The notes beneath the pieces are model-generated. The model did no database searches and was not told where the DNA came from. It saw nothing but the letters and a program-made list of their open reading frames with translations. DNA of 52,350 bases from an uncultured Porphyromonadaceae bacterium (lineage in GTDB: Bacteria > Bacteroidota > Bacteroidia > Bacteroidales > Muribaculaceae), in the NCBI GenBank assembly GCA_947174235.1, contig CAMWID010000015.1:1-52350 (forward strand), read 5' to 3'. Positions 16,240-25,091 of the stretch are shown piece after piece (position 1 is the stretch's first letter; each line of letters starts with the position of its first letter). The translations under genes and the position numbers were made by a program.

Positions 16240-17637
16240 ATGAAACTGACAAACAAACTTCTGTTTGGAGCCGCATCAGCCATTTTATTCGCAGCATGCG
16301 GCGAGAAAAACACACAACCTGCAGTAATTGAGACTGAAATTCCCGAACGTCCGGCAGGGCAGTCGGATATGATAGGTTTTGCGGCAGAACCTATCGACAC
16401 AGTCCGCGTAGGCTTTATCGGTCTCGGAATGAGGGGACCGGATGCCGTAGAACGGTTCACTTATATTCCCGGCACCAAGATTGTCGCGCTGTGCGACATT
16501 GATTCCGCCAAAGTGGAAGAGACTCAAAAAATGCTTGATTCCAGAGGAGTCGCAAGAGCGGCAGGTTATTACGGGAGCGAAGATGCATGGAAACAGCTCG
16601 CCGAACGTGATGATATCGATCTCATATATATAGTGACCGACTGGAAAACGCATGCGCCAATGGGACTATACGCCATGGAAAACGGAAAACATGTCGCTAT
16701 CGAAGTGCCGGCGGCAACCTCTCTTGAAGAGATCTGGGATCTGGTCAACACCTCTGAAAGGACACGCAAACACTGCATGATGCTTGAAAATTGTGTCTAT
16801 GACTTTTTTGAGCTCAATACCTTAAATATGGCACAGAACGGTCTTTTCGGTGAAATTCTTCATACCGAGGGAAGCTATATCCACAATCTCAAAGAATTTT
16901 GGGGAGAATACTGGAACAACTGGCGTCTGGACTTCAATCAGGAGCACCGGGGCGACGTATACCCCACTCACGGGTTCGGACCTGCATGTCAGCTTCTTGA
17001 CATCCACCGAGGCGACAAGATAAATACACTTGTGGCAATGGATACAAAAGCTGTGACCGGGCCCGCACTCATCAAGGAGAAGACCGGGAGCGAACCAGAA
17101 TCATTCGCCAACGGTGACCATACCATGACAATGATGCGCACTGAAAACGGAAAAACAATACATATCCAGCATGACGTGATGAATCCTCGTCCCTACTCAC
17201 GTATGTACCAGCTCACTGGCACAAAAGGGTTTGCCAACAAATATCCCAGAGCGGGCTATGCTTTCGAGCCCGAGCAGATGGACTCCACAATTGTGCCGGA
17301 TCATGAAAATCTTTCGGCACACTCCTGGATCTCTGATGACCAGCAGCAGGCACTGACCGAAAAATATACACATCCCATAATCAAGGAAGTAGGCAAACTT
17401 GCCCAGGAAGTAGGCGGACACGGAGGAATGGACTTTATCATGGACTATCGCCTTGTGTATTGCCTGCGCAACGGACTGCCTCTTGACATGGACGTCTACG
17501 ATCTCGCCGAATGGAGCGCGATGGCTCCATTGAGCGCCATATCCATCGAAAACGGTTCTGCCCCCGTGGCATTCCCGGATTTCACCCGTGGAGGATGGAA
17601 CAAAATCAACGGCTACCGTCACGCTTATAAAAAGTGA
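16240..17637 (+). CDS. GH109 family glycosidase (Gfo/Idh/MocA fold), lipoprotein
   Basis: 465 residues. A lipoprotein signal ends LFAACGEK (C20). The Rossmann domain starts VRVGFIGLGMRGPDAVERF and binds NAD(H) tightly; the catalytic domain has YIVTDWKTHAPMG, AIEVPAATSLEE, WNNWRLDFNQEHRGDVYPTH and GHGGMDFIMDYRLVY. These are the signatures of GH109, whose characterised members are alpha-N-acetylgalactosaminidases acting by NAD-dependent redox elimination/addition. Export as a lipoprotein suggests use on host mucin-type or bacterial glycans in the periplasm or on the surface. No polysaccharide-utilisation genes (SusC/D) adjoin it. Substrate is inferred from the family. Confidence 0.9.
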   Translation: MKLTNKLLFGAASAILFAACGEKNTQPAVIETEIPERPAGQSDMIGFAAEPIDTVRVGFIGLGMRGPDAVERFTYIPGTKIVALCDIDSAKVEETQKMLDSRGVARAAGYYGSEDAWKQLAERDDIDLIYIVTDWKTHAPMGLYAMENGKHVAIEVPAATSLEEIWDLVNTSERTRKHCMMLENCVYDFFELNTLNMAQNGLFGEILHTEGSYIHNLKEFWGEYWNNWRLDFNQEHRGDVYPTHGFGPACQLLDIHRGDKINTLVAMDTKAVTGPALIKEKTGSEPESFANGDHTMTMMRTENGKTIHIQHDVMNPRPYSRMYQLTGTKGFANKYPRAGYAFEPEQMDSTIVPDHENLSAHSWISDDQQQALTEKYTHPIIKEVGKLAQEVGGHGGMDFIMDYRLVYCLRNGLPLDMDVYDLAEWSAMAPLSAISIENGSAPVAFPDFTRGGWNKINGYRHAYKK

Positions 17638-17663
17638 CATCTTTAGAGCGCGTTCTTAACAGT

Positions 17664-17700
17664 AAAAATAACGTCCATGAATTTCATGGACGTTATTTTT
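17664..17700. terminator. Shared terminator between GH109 and ugd
   Basis: An 18-bp perfect stem (17664-17681 with 17683-17700, arm AAAAATAACGTCCATGAA) flanked by A and T runs, between two convergent genes. It can serve both. Confidence 0.85.
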
Positions 17701-17795
17701 ATTGCCTCCACTATTATTGAAATCACTTGAAAAGGACAGGAGCGGTTCCCACTGTTCCGTAAAAATTGAAGATATTTTGTAGATAGCGCGCTATC

Positions 17796-19100
17796 CTAAT
17801 CCCGTCTGAAAAGATCTCGGGTGTAAACTTTGTATTCCACATCATCAAGACATGGGTCATAGCGGTTGGCTATCACCGCTTTTGACACACGCTTGAACTC
17901 TTCAAGATTATTCACTACCCTGCTTCCGAAAAATGTGCTGCCGTCTTCAAGTGTCGGCTCGTATATTATAACGGTAGCCCCTTTCGCTTTTATTCTTTTC
18001 ATTACCCCCTGTATGGATGACTGCCTGAAATTATCGGAATTTGATTTCATGGTAAGACGATACACCCCTATCACGCATTCCCCCTCCGGGGCGCGACCAT
18101 AGATGTTGTCCTGGGTATAACCATACCATCCCGCAAGCCTCAATACCTGATCAGCGATAAAATCCTTACGCGTCCTGTTGCTTTCAACTATCGCCGTCAT
18201 CATATTCTGAGGTACCGATGCATAATTGGCAAGCAATTGCTTGGTATCCTTCGGAAGACAATAGCCTCCGTATCCGAAAGAGGGATTGTTATAATGAGAT
18301 CCAATTCTCGGATCAAGCCCTATACCTTCTATTATTGATCTCGAATCAAGCCCTTTTATCTCCGCATATGTATCAAGCTCGTTGAAATAACTCACCCGCA
18401 GCGCAAGATAGGTATTGGCAAATAATTTTACAGCCTCCGCCTCTTTGAGTCCCATAAATAGCGTAGGTATATCTGAGAGCAAAGCGCCATCCCTAAGAAG
18501 TCCTGCAAAAACACGCGCGGCATGTTCCAAATCCGAAATATCAGTATTTGCCGCCATCCCTCCTTCTTCGCCTGCTTTGGAAAAATTGCTCTCTTTGGGA
18601 ATCCCGACTATTATTCTTGACGGATAAAGGTTATCATACAAGGCTTTGCTTTCCCTCAGAAACTCCGGAGAAAACAAAAGTTTGAATTTCCTTACACCTT
18701 TTTGTGAATACTTAAGATACAATGAATCACAATACCCTACCGGGATCGTTGATTTGATCACCATGACAGCATCCGGATTGACAGACAACACAAGGTCTAT
18801 CACATCCTCTATATGATGTGTATCAAAATAATTCGTCTCCGGATCATAATTCGTGGGAGCCGCTATCACCACGAAATCTGCATCTCTATAGGCATACGCG
18901 CCATCAAGGGTGGCTGTAAGGTCAAGATCCTTTTCCTTTAGGAATTTCTCTATATAATCATCAAGAATCGGAGATTCCCTACGGTTGATCTTTTCAACCT
19001 TTTCCGGAATCACGTCTACCGCCGTCACTTTATTATGCTGGGCAAGAAGTGTGGCTATGCTCATTCCTACATATCCGGTACCGGCTACTGCAATTTTCAT
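17796..19100 (-). CDS. ugd: UDP-glucose/nucleotide-sugar 6-dehydrogenase
   Basis: Oxidises UDP-glucose to UDP-glucuronate with two NAD+, feeding capsule or LPS sugars. 434 residues. N-terminal Rossmann motif [14 protein letters not shown] (6-19), [22 protein letters not shown], and [14 protein letters not shown] with the catalytic cysteine C281; the C-terminal domain binds UDP ([20 protein letters not shown]). It is about 45 residues longer than the E. coli enzyme, partly because of an insertion near 171-190 rich in glycine and small residues. UDP-ManNAc dehydrogenases are similar, but the compact spacing here fits Ugd better. Stands alone. Confidence 0.92.
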   Translation of the reverse strand: MKIAVAGTGYVGMSIATLLAQHNKVTAVDVIPEKVEKINRRESPILDDYIEKFLKEKDLDLTATLDGAYAYRDADFVVIAAPTNYDPETNYFDTHHIEDVIDLVLSVNPDAVMVIKSTIPVGYCDSLYLKYSQKGVRKFKLLFSPEFLRESKALYDNLYPSRIIVGIPKESNFSKAGEEGGMAANTDISDLEHAARVFAGLLRDGALLSDIPTLFMGLKEAEAVKLFANTYLALRVSYFNELDTYAEIKGLDSRSIIEGIGLDPRIGSHYNNPSFGYGGYCLPKDTKQLLANYASVPQNMMTAIVESNRTRKDFIADQVLRLAGWYGYTQDNIYGRAPEGECVIGVYRLTMKSNSDNFRQSSIQGVMKRIKAKGATVIIYEPTLEDGSTFFGSRVVNNLEEFKRVSKAVIANRYDPCLDDVEYKVYTRDLFRRD

Positions 19101-19640
19101 GTCGTTCTGATTATGGTTTATCGGTCAAGCAGCTGGTTTTTGCAAAACATATGGAAGATCAAATTCATAGGGGCATTTTTATTGATGACGTTCAGACGGG
19201 CGCTCGTTTAAATCATATGCAGATGAAGATATTGATTTTATTATCTTCAAATGATAATTAAAACAACTTCCGACTAACCGGATGAATGGAAAACACCTCC
19301 TATAATGACGAAATTATCACCATATGGTTAAATTTCGTGAGCTGCTTGTGTACTTATTTAAATAACGTTTGAAACATAATTATATGATAATACGGCAACA
19401 CATTTTCTCAAGCCGATTGTATTCCGTCTGTGAGAGCGTGTTTGAGTAGCTTGCCTCCTAAAATAGTTAAGGAAATGTAAGACATTTGCGTTTTAACTCG
19501 GATTAAGCTAACTTTGCATAAAATTATATCGAAGCTGTTTCATATTTTTCTTTCAGGAGAAAGCAAAGAAAGACAAGGTCTGATGTCTTAATGGAAACAA
19601 CTTCCATAAATTAGTACAAACCATCTCATTTATCCGAAAT
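19101..19640. other. 540-base gene-free region between ugd and tgt
   Basis: No supportable reading frame. It contains the upstream regions of the two divergent genes, AT-rich sequence about 19200-19390, and the tgt promoter at 19485-19516. I looked for a structured RNA and for transposon ends and saw neither; TGAGAGCGTGTTTGAG (19431-19446) distantly resembles the GAACGCGTTC-type repeats noted elsewhere. Confidence 0.5.
19485..19516 (+). promoter_or_regulatory. Promoter of tgt
   Basis: TTTG (19485-19488), 20 bases, TAACTTTG (19509-19516), both halves exact. Start near 19521, so the leader is about 120 bases. Confidence 0.78.
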
Positions 19641-20771
19641 ATGGATTTCAAGATAGAAGCCACCGCCCCCGGTTCCAATGCACGTGCCGGAGAAATCACT
19701 ACTGACCACGGCAGGATACCGACCCCAATTTTTATGCCCGTCGGTACAGTCGGCAGTGTCAAGGGAGTACATATGAGAGAATTAAAAGAGGATATCGATG
19801 CCAAAATCATCCTTGGCAACACATATCATCTTTATCTGCGTCCGGGGCTGGATATATTGCGGAATGCAGGAGGTCTGCACAAATTCAACGGATGGGATCG
19901 CCCGATACTTACCGATTCGGGCGGCTTTCAGGTGTTTTCTCTTTCCGCCAACAGGAAACTTAAAGAGGAAGGCGCATGGTTCAGAAGCCATATCGACGGA
20001 TCAAAACATCTTTTCACACCGGAAGGCGTAGTAGACATACAACGTGTAATCGGAGCCGACATAATGATGGCACTTGACGAATGCACGCCCGGCACGGCAG
20101 ATATCGACTATGCAAAAAAATCTCTCGCACTCACGCAAAGATGGCTTGAAAGAGGATGGAAGAGATTCAATGAAACCGAAGGTCTGTACGGATACCGTCA
20201 GGCATTCTTTCCGATCGTACAGGGTTGCGTATACCCTGAACTGAGACACGAAGCCGCCAGACATGTGGCGGATCTTGGTGCGGAGGGGAACGCCATAGGC
20301 GGTCTCGCCGTGGGAGAACCTACAGAAAAGATGTATGAAATGATCGAAGTGGTCAATGAAATCCTTCCCGCCGACAAACCGCGATACCTCATGGGAGTGG
20401 GCACCCCCGCCAATATCCTTGAGGCTATTGACCGAGGTGTTGACATGATGGACTGTGTGATGCCTACCCGTAACGGGAGAAACGGAATGCTATTCACCGC
20501 CAACGGCATCATGAACATGCGCAATAAAAAATGGGCAGACGATTATTCCCCTCTTGACGAATCAGGATCGGCATGGGTAGACAAAGTCTATTCGAAAGCA
20601 TATGTCAGACACCTTTTCGTAAGTCAGGAACTGCTTGCCATGCAGATAGCATCCATCCACAATCTCGCGTTTTATCTGTGGCTCGTGAAAGAGGCGCGCA
20701 GGCATATTGTTGACGGAGATTTCAAAACGTGGAAAACAGACATGGTCGAAAGAGTGACGAGACGGTTATAA
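19641..20771 (+). CDS. tgt: tRNA-guanine transglycosylase lacking the zinc-site cysteines
   Basis: Exchanges G34 of GUN-anticodon tRNAs for preQ1 in queuosine synthesis. 376 residues, normal length. TDSGGFQVFSL holds the catalytic D92, GGLAVGEP is the base-pocket loop of the preQ1-using bacterial type, and DCVMPTRNGRNGMLF holds the nucleophile D271. The zinc motif CxCxxC, expected after PLD around residues 309-314, is absent: the segment reads PLDESGSAWVDKVYSKAYVRHL in two pieces, with G309, A311 and D314 at the cysteine positions, while the fourth ligand H340 (SIHNL) is kept. The surrounding alignment is good, so this is a real change rather than a sequencing error. Ten bases upstream of, and probably co-transcribed with, the LptF/G gene. 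Confidence 0.94.
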   Translation: MDFKIEATAPGSNARAGEITTDHGRIPTPIFMPVGTVGSVKGVHMRELKEDIDAKIILGNTYHLYLRPGLDILRNAGGLHKFNGWDRPILTDSGGFQVFSLSANRKLKEEGAWFRSHIDGSKHLFTPEGVVDIQRVIGADIMMALDECTPGTADIDYAKKSLALTQRWLERGWKRFNETEGLYGYRQAFFPIVQGCVYPELRHEAARHVADLGAEGNAIGGLAVGEPTEKMYEMIEVVNEILPADKPRYLMGVGTPANILEAIDRGVDMMDCVMPTRNGRNGMLFTANGIMNMRNKKWADDYSPLDESGSAWVDKVYSKAYVRHLFVSQELLAMQIASIHNLAFYLWLVKEARRHIVDGDFKTWKTDMVERVTRRL

Positions 20772-20816
20772 GGGACAGCCTTGCAAGACTTCCCTGAAAG
20801 AAACAATCACGATCAT

Positions 20817-22091
20817 ATGAAAGATATAGACGGCAAAATACAAGATACTGAAGGAACTGACAATATCATCAGCGAAAACGTGACTATCAACACCACGGCG
20901 GAAAATACAGATGTCGCATCCGCCGACACCGAAGGAAATCCTGATTCGGGGATGAAAGCAAACTCGAAAAATGTCACCTCCTCCAAAAAGAAAAGATGGA
21001 AAAATCCTTTCCGTCTATACATCATTGATTTATATATATTAAAAAAGTTCCTTGGCACTTTTTTTCTGTCTACGATGCTGTTTCTTGCCGTCATAGTGAT
21101 GTTTGACATCACCGAGAAACTTGACGCTTTCCTTACAGCTCCTTTGAAAGAGACAATATTTGATTATTTCTTTTCTTTCATCCCCTATTTCGCCAATCAG
21201 CTTATTCCGCTTTTTGTATTCATAGCAGTCATTTTCTTTACATCAAAAATGGCTGCAAATTCTGAAATAATCGCGATCCTTTCAAGCGGAATAAGTTTCC
21301 GACGTCTGTTGCGTCCGTATATGATCGGGGCAGCGATCATCGCCGCCTTCACCTTCGCGCTCAGCAACTATGTGATACCCCCGACCAATATCAAGAGGAT
21401 CGCATACACCAACAAATATGTGAAAAACAAGAAAGTCGAAAGCAATACCAATGTACAGCTTCAGGTATCTCCCGGAGTCGTGGCGTATATCGGAAGATTT
21501 GAAGACCGCAATAAAACCGGCTACCGTTTTTCGCTTGACAAATTCAATGGAAAGGAACTCATGTCAAGAATGACTGCCCAGACAGCCAGATATGACACCA
21601 CAAAAATGTATCATTGGATCCTTTCCGACTATATGATACGCGATTTCGACGGCATGAAAGAGAAAATCACGAAAGGCAACAAACTTGACACGATCATCCC
21701 TTTCGAACCACGCGATTTCATGATATCCGCCAACGACCAGGAGACTCTCACCACTCCTCAGCTTGCAGAATATATCGACAAGCAAAAAATGAGAGGCGTG
21801 GCAAACATAAAAGCTTTTGAAATAGAAAAAGAGAAACGCATAGCCTCAACTGCCGCAGCGTTTATCCTCACCCTTATCGGGATGTCGCTGTCATCGCGCA
21901 AAGTGAAAGGTGGCATGGGGTTGAACATCGGAATAGGGCTGGGGCTTAGCTTCAGCTATATATTGTTTTCCACCGTGACAAGCACCTTTGCCATATCCGG
22001 ACTCACCACACCTTTCATAGCGATGGAAATACCCAACCTGGTATATCTCGGCATCGGCATATACCTTTATTTCAAGGCATCCAAATATTGA
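20817..22091 (+). CDS. LptF/LptG-family permease (YjgP/YjgQ)
   Basis: Transmembrane subunit of the ABC complex that lifts LPS from the inner membrane into the Lpt bridge. 424 residues from the ATG at 20817; a TTG at 20781 would add 12. A hydrophilic N-terminal 60 residues, unusual in length, precede the first span (LKKFLGTFFLSTMLFLAVIV); spans 2 and 3 lie near residues 110-190, a periplasmic beta-jellyroll follows (VAYIGRFEDRNKTGYRFSLD), and three spans end the protein. Whether it is the F or the G paralogue cannot be told. Its 3' end overlaps the convergent folK-like gene by 25 bases. Confidence 0.88.
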   Translation: MKDIDGKIQDTEGTDNIISENVTINTTAENTDVASADTEGNPDSGMKANSKNVTSSKKKRWKNPFRLYIIDLYILKKFLGTFFLSTMLFLAVIVMFDITEKLDAFLTAPLKETIFDYFFSFIPYFANQLIPLFVFIAVIFFTSKMAANSEIIAILSSGISFRRLLRPYMIGAAIIAAFTFALSNYVIPPTNIKRIAYTNKYVKNKKVESNTNVQLQVSPGVVAYIGRFEDRNKTGYRFSLDKFNGKELMSRMTAQTARYDTTKMYHWILSDYMIRDFDGMKEKITKGNKLDTIIPFEPRDFMISANDQETLTTPQLAEYIDKQKMRGVANIKAFEIEKEKRIASTAAAFILTLIGMSLSSRKVKGGMGLNIGIGLGLSFSYILFSTVTSTFAISGLTTPFIAMEIPNLVYLGIGIYLYFKASKY

Positions 22092-22498
22092 CAGGAGGGC
22101 AGCTGACGCATCCCGACCGCTATCTCCTTATATCCTTTCTGAAAAAATGAGCACTTGAAATCCCTCTGACGCAAGATCTCCCCGTCTGCGATCACCACAT
22201 CTATATCCACCGGGACAAGATTCAATTTGCGTGAGCGGGCATCCCTGCCCTTCCCCTTCTCATATTCTTTACATACGGTGTCAAGCTCATCTATCGCACA
22301 TGAACAATATCCCGCCATCACGGCATTAAGATAGTTGTCGCCTTCATGTCCAACAGGACGCGTCTCATAGATTTCCGAACAAACACTCTCTACAAGCATA
22401 TGTTCTTCGAGCCACATCATGGCTTCAGACACATTTTTTCTACGGTCTCCGCAGTTGGAACCGAGGCTTAATACTACATGATGATATAGTGACAGCAT
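22067..22498 (-). CDS. FolK-like (HPPK) protein with divergent motifs
   Basis: 143 residues with the hydroxymethyldihydropterin pyrophosphokinase framework: VVLSLGSNCGDRRKNV at the N-terminus, YETRPVGHEGDNYLNAV for the pterin loop, and VDIDVV with D98 and D100 as probable magnesium ligands. HPPK makes the pyrophosphorylated pterin for folate. Two things differ from E. coli: the RxLDLD segment is replaced by KLNLVPVDID, with an insertion, and the usual HPxMxxRxFVL motif is replaced by FKCSFFQKGYKEI. It may be a second, specialised HPPK-type protein of Bacteroidales; folB occurs 29 kb away at the end of the window. It may be the last gene of an operon with the phosphoesterase 59 bases upstream. 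Confidence 0.75.
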   Translation of the reverse strand: MLSLYHHVVLSLGSNCGDRRKNVSEAMMWLEEHMLVESVCSEIYETRPVGHEGDNYLNAVMAGYCSCAIDELDTVCKEYEKGKGRDARSRKLNLVPVDIDVVIADGEILRQRDFKCSFFQKGYKEIAVGMRQLPSCQYLDALK

Positions 22499-22557
22499 TT
22501 ATGTAATATGGTTATCAGATTTAGATTATACGATAAAAAGAGAACCAGACATTATAT

Positions 22558-23793
22558 TCAACTCCCCTGATGTTCAAGCGTGATCAATGTGATTTCAGGA
22601 TAAGCCCTGAACAACCTGGAGGGCATACCCACTTCTCCGGCACCTATATTCACGTATAATCTTACGGTCTGACCCTGATTATTTATCCTTTCATAATATC
22701 CACCCCACTGCTCATACCTGTATTTGGCAGGCGACCATTTCCATCCGAATAGATTTATCTCACACTGCATTGCATGGGTATGACCTGACAATGTTAGCCC
22801 GAAATTTGTCTCATGGGATACTGTCTCGTCCCAGTGTGCCGGATTATGTGAAAGCAATATTTTGAATCTGTGGTCATTCTGATGACATACAGAATCTTTC
22901 GACGAACTAAGCGCGAGCTCAAGATCTCCGTAGGTCGGGAATGGAGGATCTCCTACATTTTCCACCCCTACCACCATTATACTGTCATTGTCCCTGACTA
23001 TGAATCTTCTTTGATTGTTAAGAAGATCCCACCCGATCTGTTTCTGGCAGACCGCGAGCTGACGGTTGTTTTCTTCCCTGTCGGCTTCATTTTGCCAATC
23101 CATATAGTCGCCGTAATCATGGTTCCCCAATATAGACATAACCCCGTCAGGAGCCTTCAGCCTCGACAGAGTCTTTAGGAAAGGCAGCAATTCCTTTGTC
23201 TGACGGTTGACAATATCTCCCGTAAATACAATGAGATCAGGATGCAGGGCATTGACTGAATCCACAAGTTCAGATACAAAAGTCGTGTCTGAACCCCACG
23301 TGCCGACATGAAGATCGCTTATCTGCGCTATCTTGTATCCGGTAAATGGTTTTGGAATCTGAGGCGACACGATCTCCAATGGTATCACCTCGATATGGCG
23401 ACGTGTGTAAATCACGCCCCACCACATGGAAGCAAACAAAACAAAACCCGCCACCATACCGGTCACACGTGATATGGAAGCAGCTTTACCTGAGCCGGAC
23501 ACAGTCTTTATAAGCCTGCCGACAAGCGAACATATCACATATCCTAATTTTGCCACATAAATTGTCAGATACGTATACAGCATCCACATTATAGGAAGTA
23601 TGTCTGCATCTTCCGACCGTCTGGGCATACACATTATACACACAAGAAGCAGCCAGCACAATATGGCGCTGAAAAGATACGCCACCCGCCAGCGTTTTCC
23701 CGATGTTGTCCTGCGTACGTCAGTATAGATATAGAAATCTATCAGAAAACTGAAAACGAACAAAAATATAGCGGCAGCAACCGGTATTCTCAT
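22558..23793 (-). CDS. Membrane-anchored calcineurin-like metallophosphoesterase
   Basis: 411 residues. Four hydrophobic segments fill the first 130 residues (for example VAAAIFLFVFSFLIDFYIY and AILCWLLLVCIMCM), followed by a phosphoesterase domain: ISDLHVGTWG (158-167), VFTGDIVN, GNHDYGDY and LSGHTHAMQ, which supply the dimetal ligands. This layout matches the YkuE/YaeI group, some of which act on lipid or UDP-sugar phosphodiesters; the substrate here is not determined. It follows the acyltransferase gene by 21 bases, suggesting a shared lipid or envelope role. Confidence 0.87.
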   Translation of the reverse strand: MRIPVAAAIFLFVFSFLIDFYIYTDVRRTTSGKRWRVAYLFSAILCWLLLVCIMCMPRRSEDADILPIMWMLYTYLTIYVAKLGYVICSLVGRLIKTVSGSGKAASISRVTGMVAGFVLFASMWWGVIYTRRHIEVIPLEIVSPQIPKPFTGYKIAQISDLHVGTWGSDTTFVSELVDSVNALHPDLIVFTGDIVNRQTKELLPFLKTLSRLKAPDGVMSILGNHDYGDYMDWQNEADREENNRQLAVCQKQIGWDLLNNQRRFIVRDNDSIMVVGVENVGDPPFPTYGDLELALSSSKDSVCHQNDHRFKILLSHNPAHWDETVSHETNFGLTLSGHTHAMQCEINLFGWKWSPAKYRYEQWGGYYERINNQGQTVRLYVNIGAGEVGMPSRLFRAYPEITLITLEHQGS

Positions 23794-23814
23794 AAGGGTT
23801 ATTTTTAATATAAG

Positions 23815-24990
23815 TTATTCCATGCCCCCGAGGAGCGAGCGCAGTTTGTTGCGCAACGGATTGGCATACATGGTCAGCATCATCTCCCACATGTATTCAC
23901 GCTCTTCCACCGTCACGTCTTCAAGGTCAACCTTGTCAAGCTGTCTGTTGAAATATTCCAATATCTCATCTTTCTTGCCCGGGGTGTATTTCCTTACAAA
24001 ACGCTCTGACTTATGAAGAAGATCGAAAGCGATGTAATTTATCTCAAAAATCTCATAACTGCGGTGTATCGCCTGATCTATGAGGCAGCAGACATGCTTG
24101 GCTGCCTTGTTGTTATCCGGGAAGTCTCCAATCTGATCCAGCTTGCTGTTGATGCGCGGTGTAAGCTGAAAATGCACCTTCCCTTTGAACTGAAGCAAGC
24201 CTGTCTCCATGGAAAACAAATCATCCCTCTGAGTTTTTTTGAAATCCGGATTTCTTTTCTTCAAAAGAAACTCCCTGACTTTAAGATAATCATTAGGATC
24301 AAATTCATATGAAATAGACACAGGCATAAGGTTGATCTCTTTCAATTTATCGACAAACTGACCTTGACCGGCTATCGAAAGCATCTTTACAAGAGATTCC
24401 TGCGTGTGGTCGCTGCTGTCTTTTGCCCTGCCTTCTCTCTGCGCTATCCATACAGACTCCCGTTTCTCGAGAATACAATGATGGATGTACGCAGAAAGTT
24501 TCTTTGCCGCCTCAAGACCTTCCCTAAGCCCCGTGTTGCGCTTCACTATAAAGCTTTTGTTCAGGCGCACGAGGTCATTGATCCAGTCAAAAATAAGGAG
24601 ATTGTTTCCAATAGCCACTTCAGAGGTAGGAAACCCTTTACGCAAAAAAGCAAGATTCAAGAACGACGCGTCAAGCACGATGTCCCTGTGGTTGGTGATA
24701 AAAGTATAACTTACCGAAGGATTAAGATACTTCACTCCCCCCAACGATATTCCTGACGTTGTTGTCTTTGCAAGCATTTCCAGAAACGGGAACATCACTT
24801 GCTGTTGAAAATCATCTTTTGTATTGATTTTCAACAACTCTTCTATCAACGCAGGCACATCAGACGGAGGCATCGTAAAATTCACCGCATGTAAGAATCC
24901 GGGTTCTTTTACAAGCTGCTCCATTTTCGAATGAAAATCCGAATCATCGTAAGGGGCTATGTCACTGAAATTATATTCCTTTTGACTCAT
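23815..24990 (-). CDS. Glycerolipid-type acyltransferase (PlsC/PlsB-like)
   Basis: 391 residues. The core has SYTFITNHRDIVLDASF with H101 and D107, FIVKRNTGLREGLEAAKKL and WIAQREGRAKDS, which correspond to acyltransferase blocks I, II and III. The spacing of the catalytic pair is HX5D rather than HX4D unless D103 takes the role. No clear membrane span. Likely transfers acyl chains to glycerol phosphate or another envelope lipid; annotated relatives in Bacteroidales are called 1-acylglycerol-3-phosphate acyltransferases. First gene of an operon with the phosphoesterase. TAACTTTG (25010-25017, minus) lies 19 bases before the ATG. Confidence 0.78.
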   Translation of the reverse strand: MSQKEYNFSDIAPYDDSDFHSKMEQLVKEPGFLHAVNFTMPPSDVPALIEELLKINTKDDFQQQVMFPFLEMLAKTTTSGISLGGVKYLNPSVSYTFITNHRDIVLDASFLNLAFLRKGFPTSEVAIGNNLLIFDWINDLVRLNKSFIVKRNTGLREGLEAAKKLSAYIHHCILEKRESVWIAQREGRAKDSSDHTQESLVKMLSIAGQGQFVDKLKEINLMPVSISYEFDPNDYLKVREFLLKKRNPDFKKTQRDDLFSMETGLLQFKGKVHFQLTPRINSKLDQIGDFPDNNKAAKHVCCLIDQAIHRSYEIFEINYIAFDLLHKSERFVRKYTPGKKDEILEYFNRQLDKVDLEDVTVEEREYMWEMMLTMYANPLRNKLRSLLGGME

Positions 24991-25009
24991 TATATCTTAC
25001 ATTTGTCTG

Positions 25010-25017
25010 CAAAGTTA
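25010..25017 (-). promoter_or_regulatory. -7 element upstream of the acyltransferase gene
   Basis: TAACTTTG on the minus strand, exact TAnnTTTG match, predicted start near 25006. The -33 half is not convincing (nearest TTG is 24 bases upstream). Confidence 0.6.
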
Positions 25018-25091
25018 ATGCTAAACAACCTAAAAATAAAACAATCCTTATGAAATTTTATATCCCGCCACTGTTTTATCCGGCATTCATG

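Noticed and set aside
19101..19640. Structured non-coding RNA or transposon remnant in the ugd-tgt gap
   Set aside because: I could find neither a stable long stem nor terminal repeats; apart from the tgt promoter the sequence looks unstructured.
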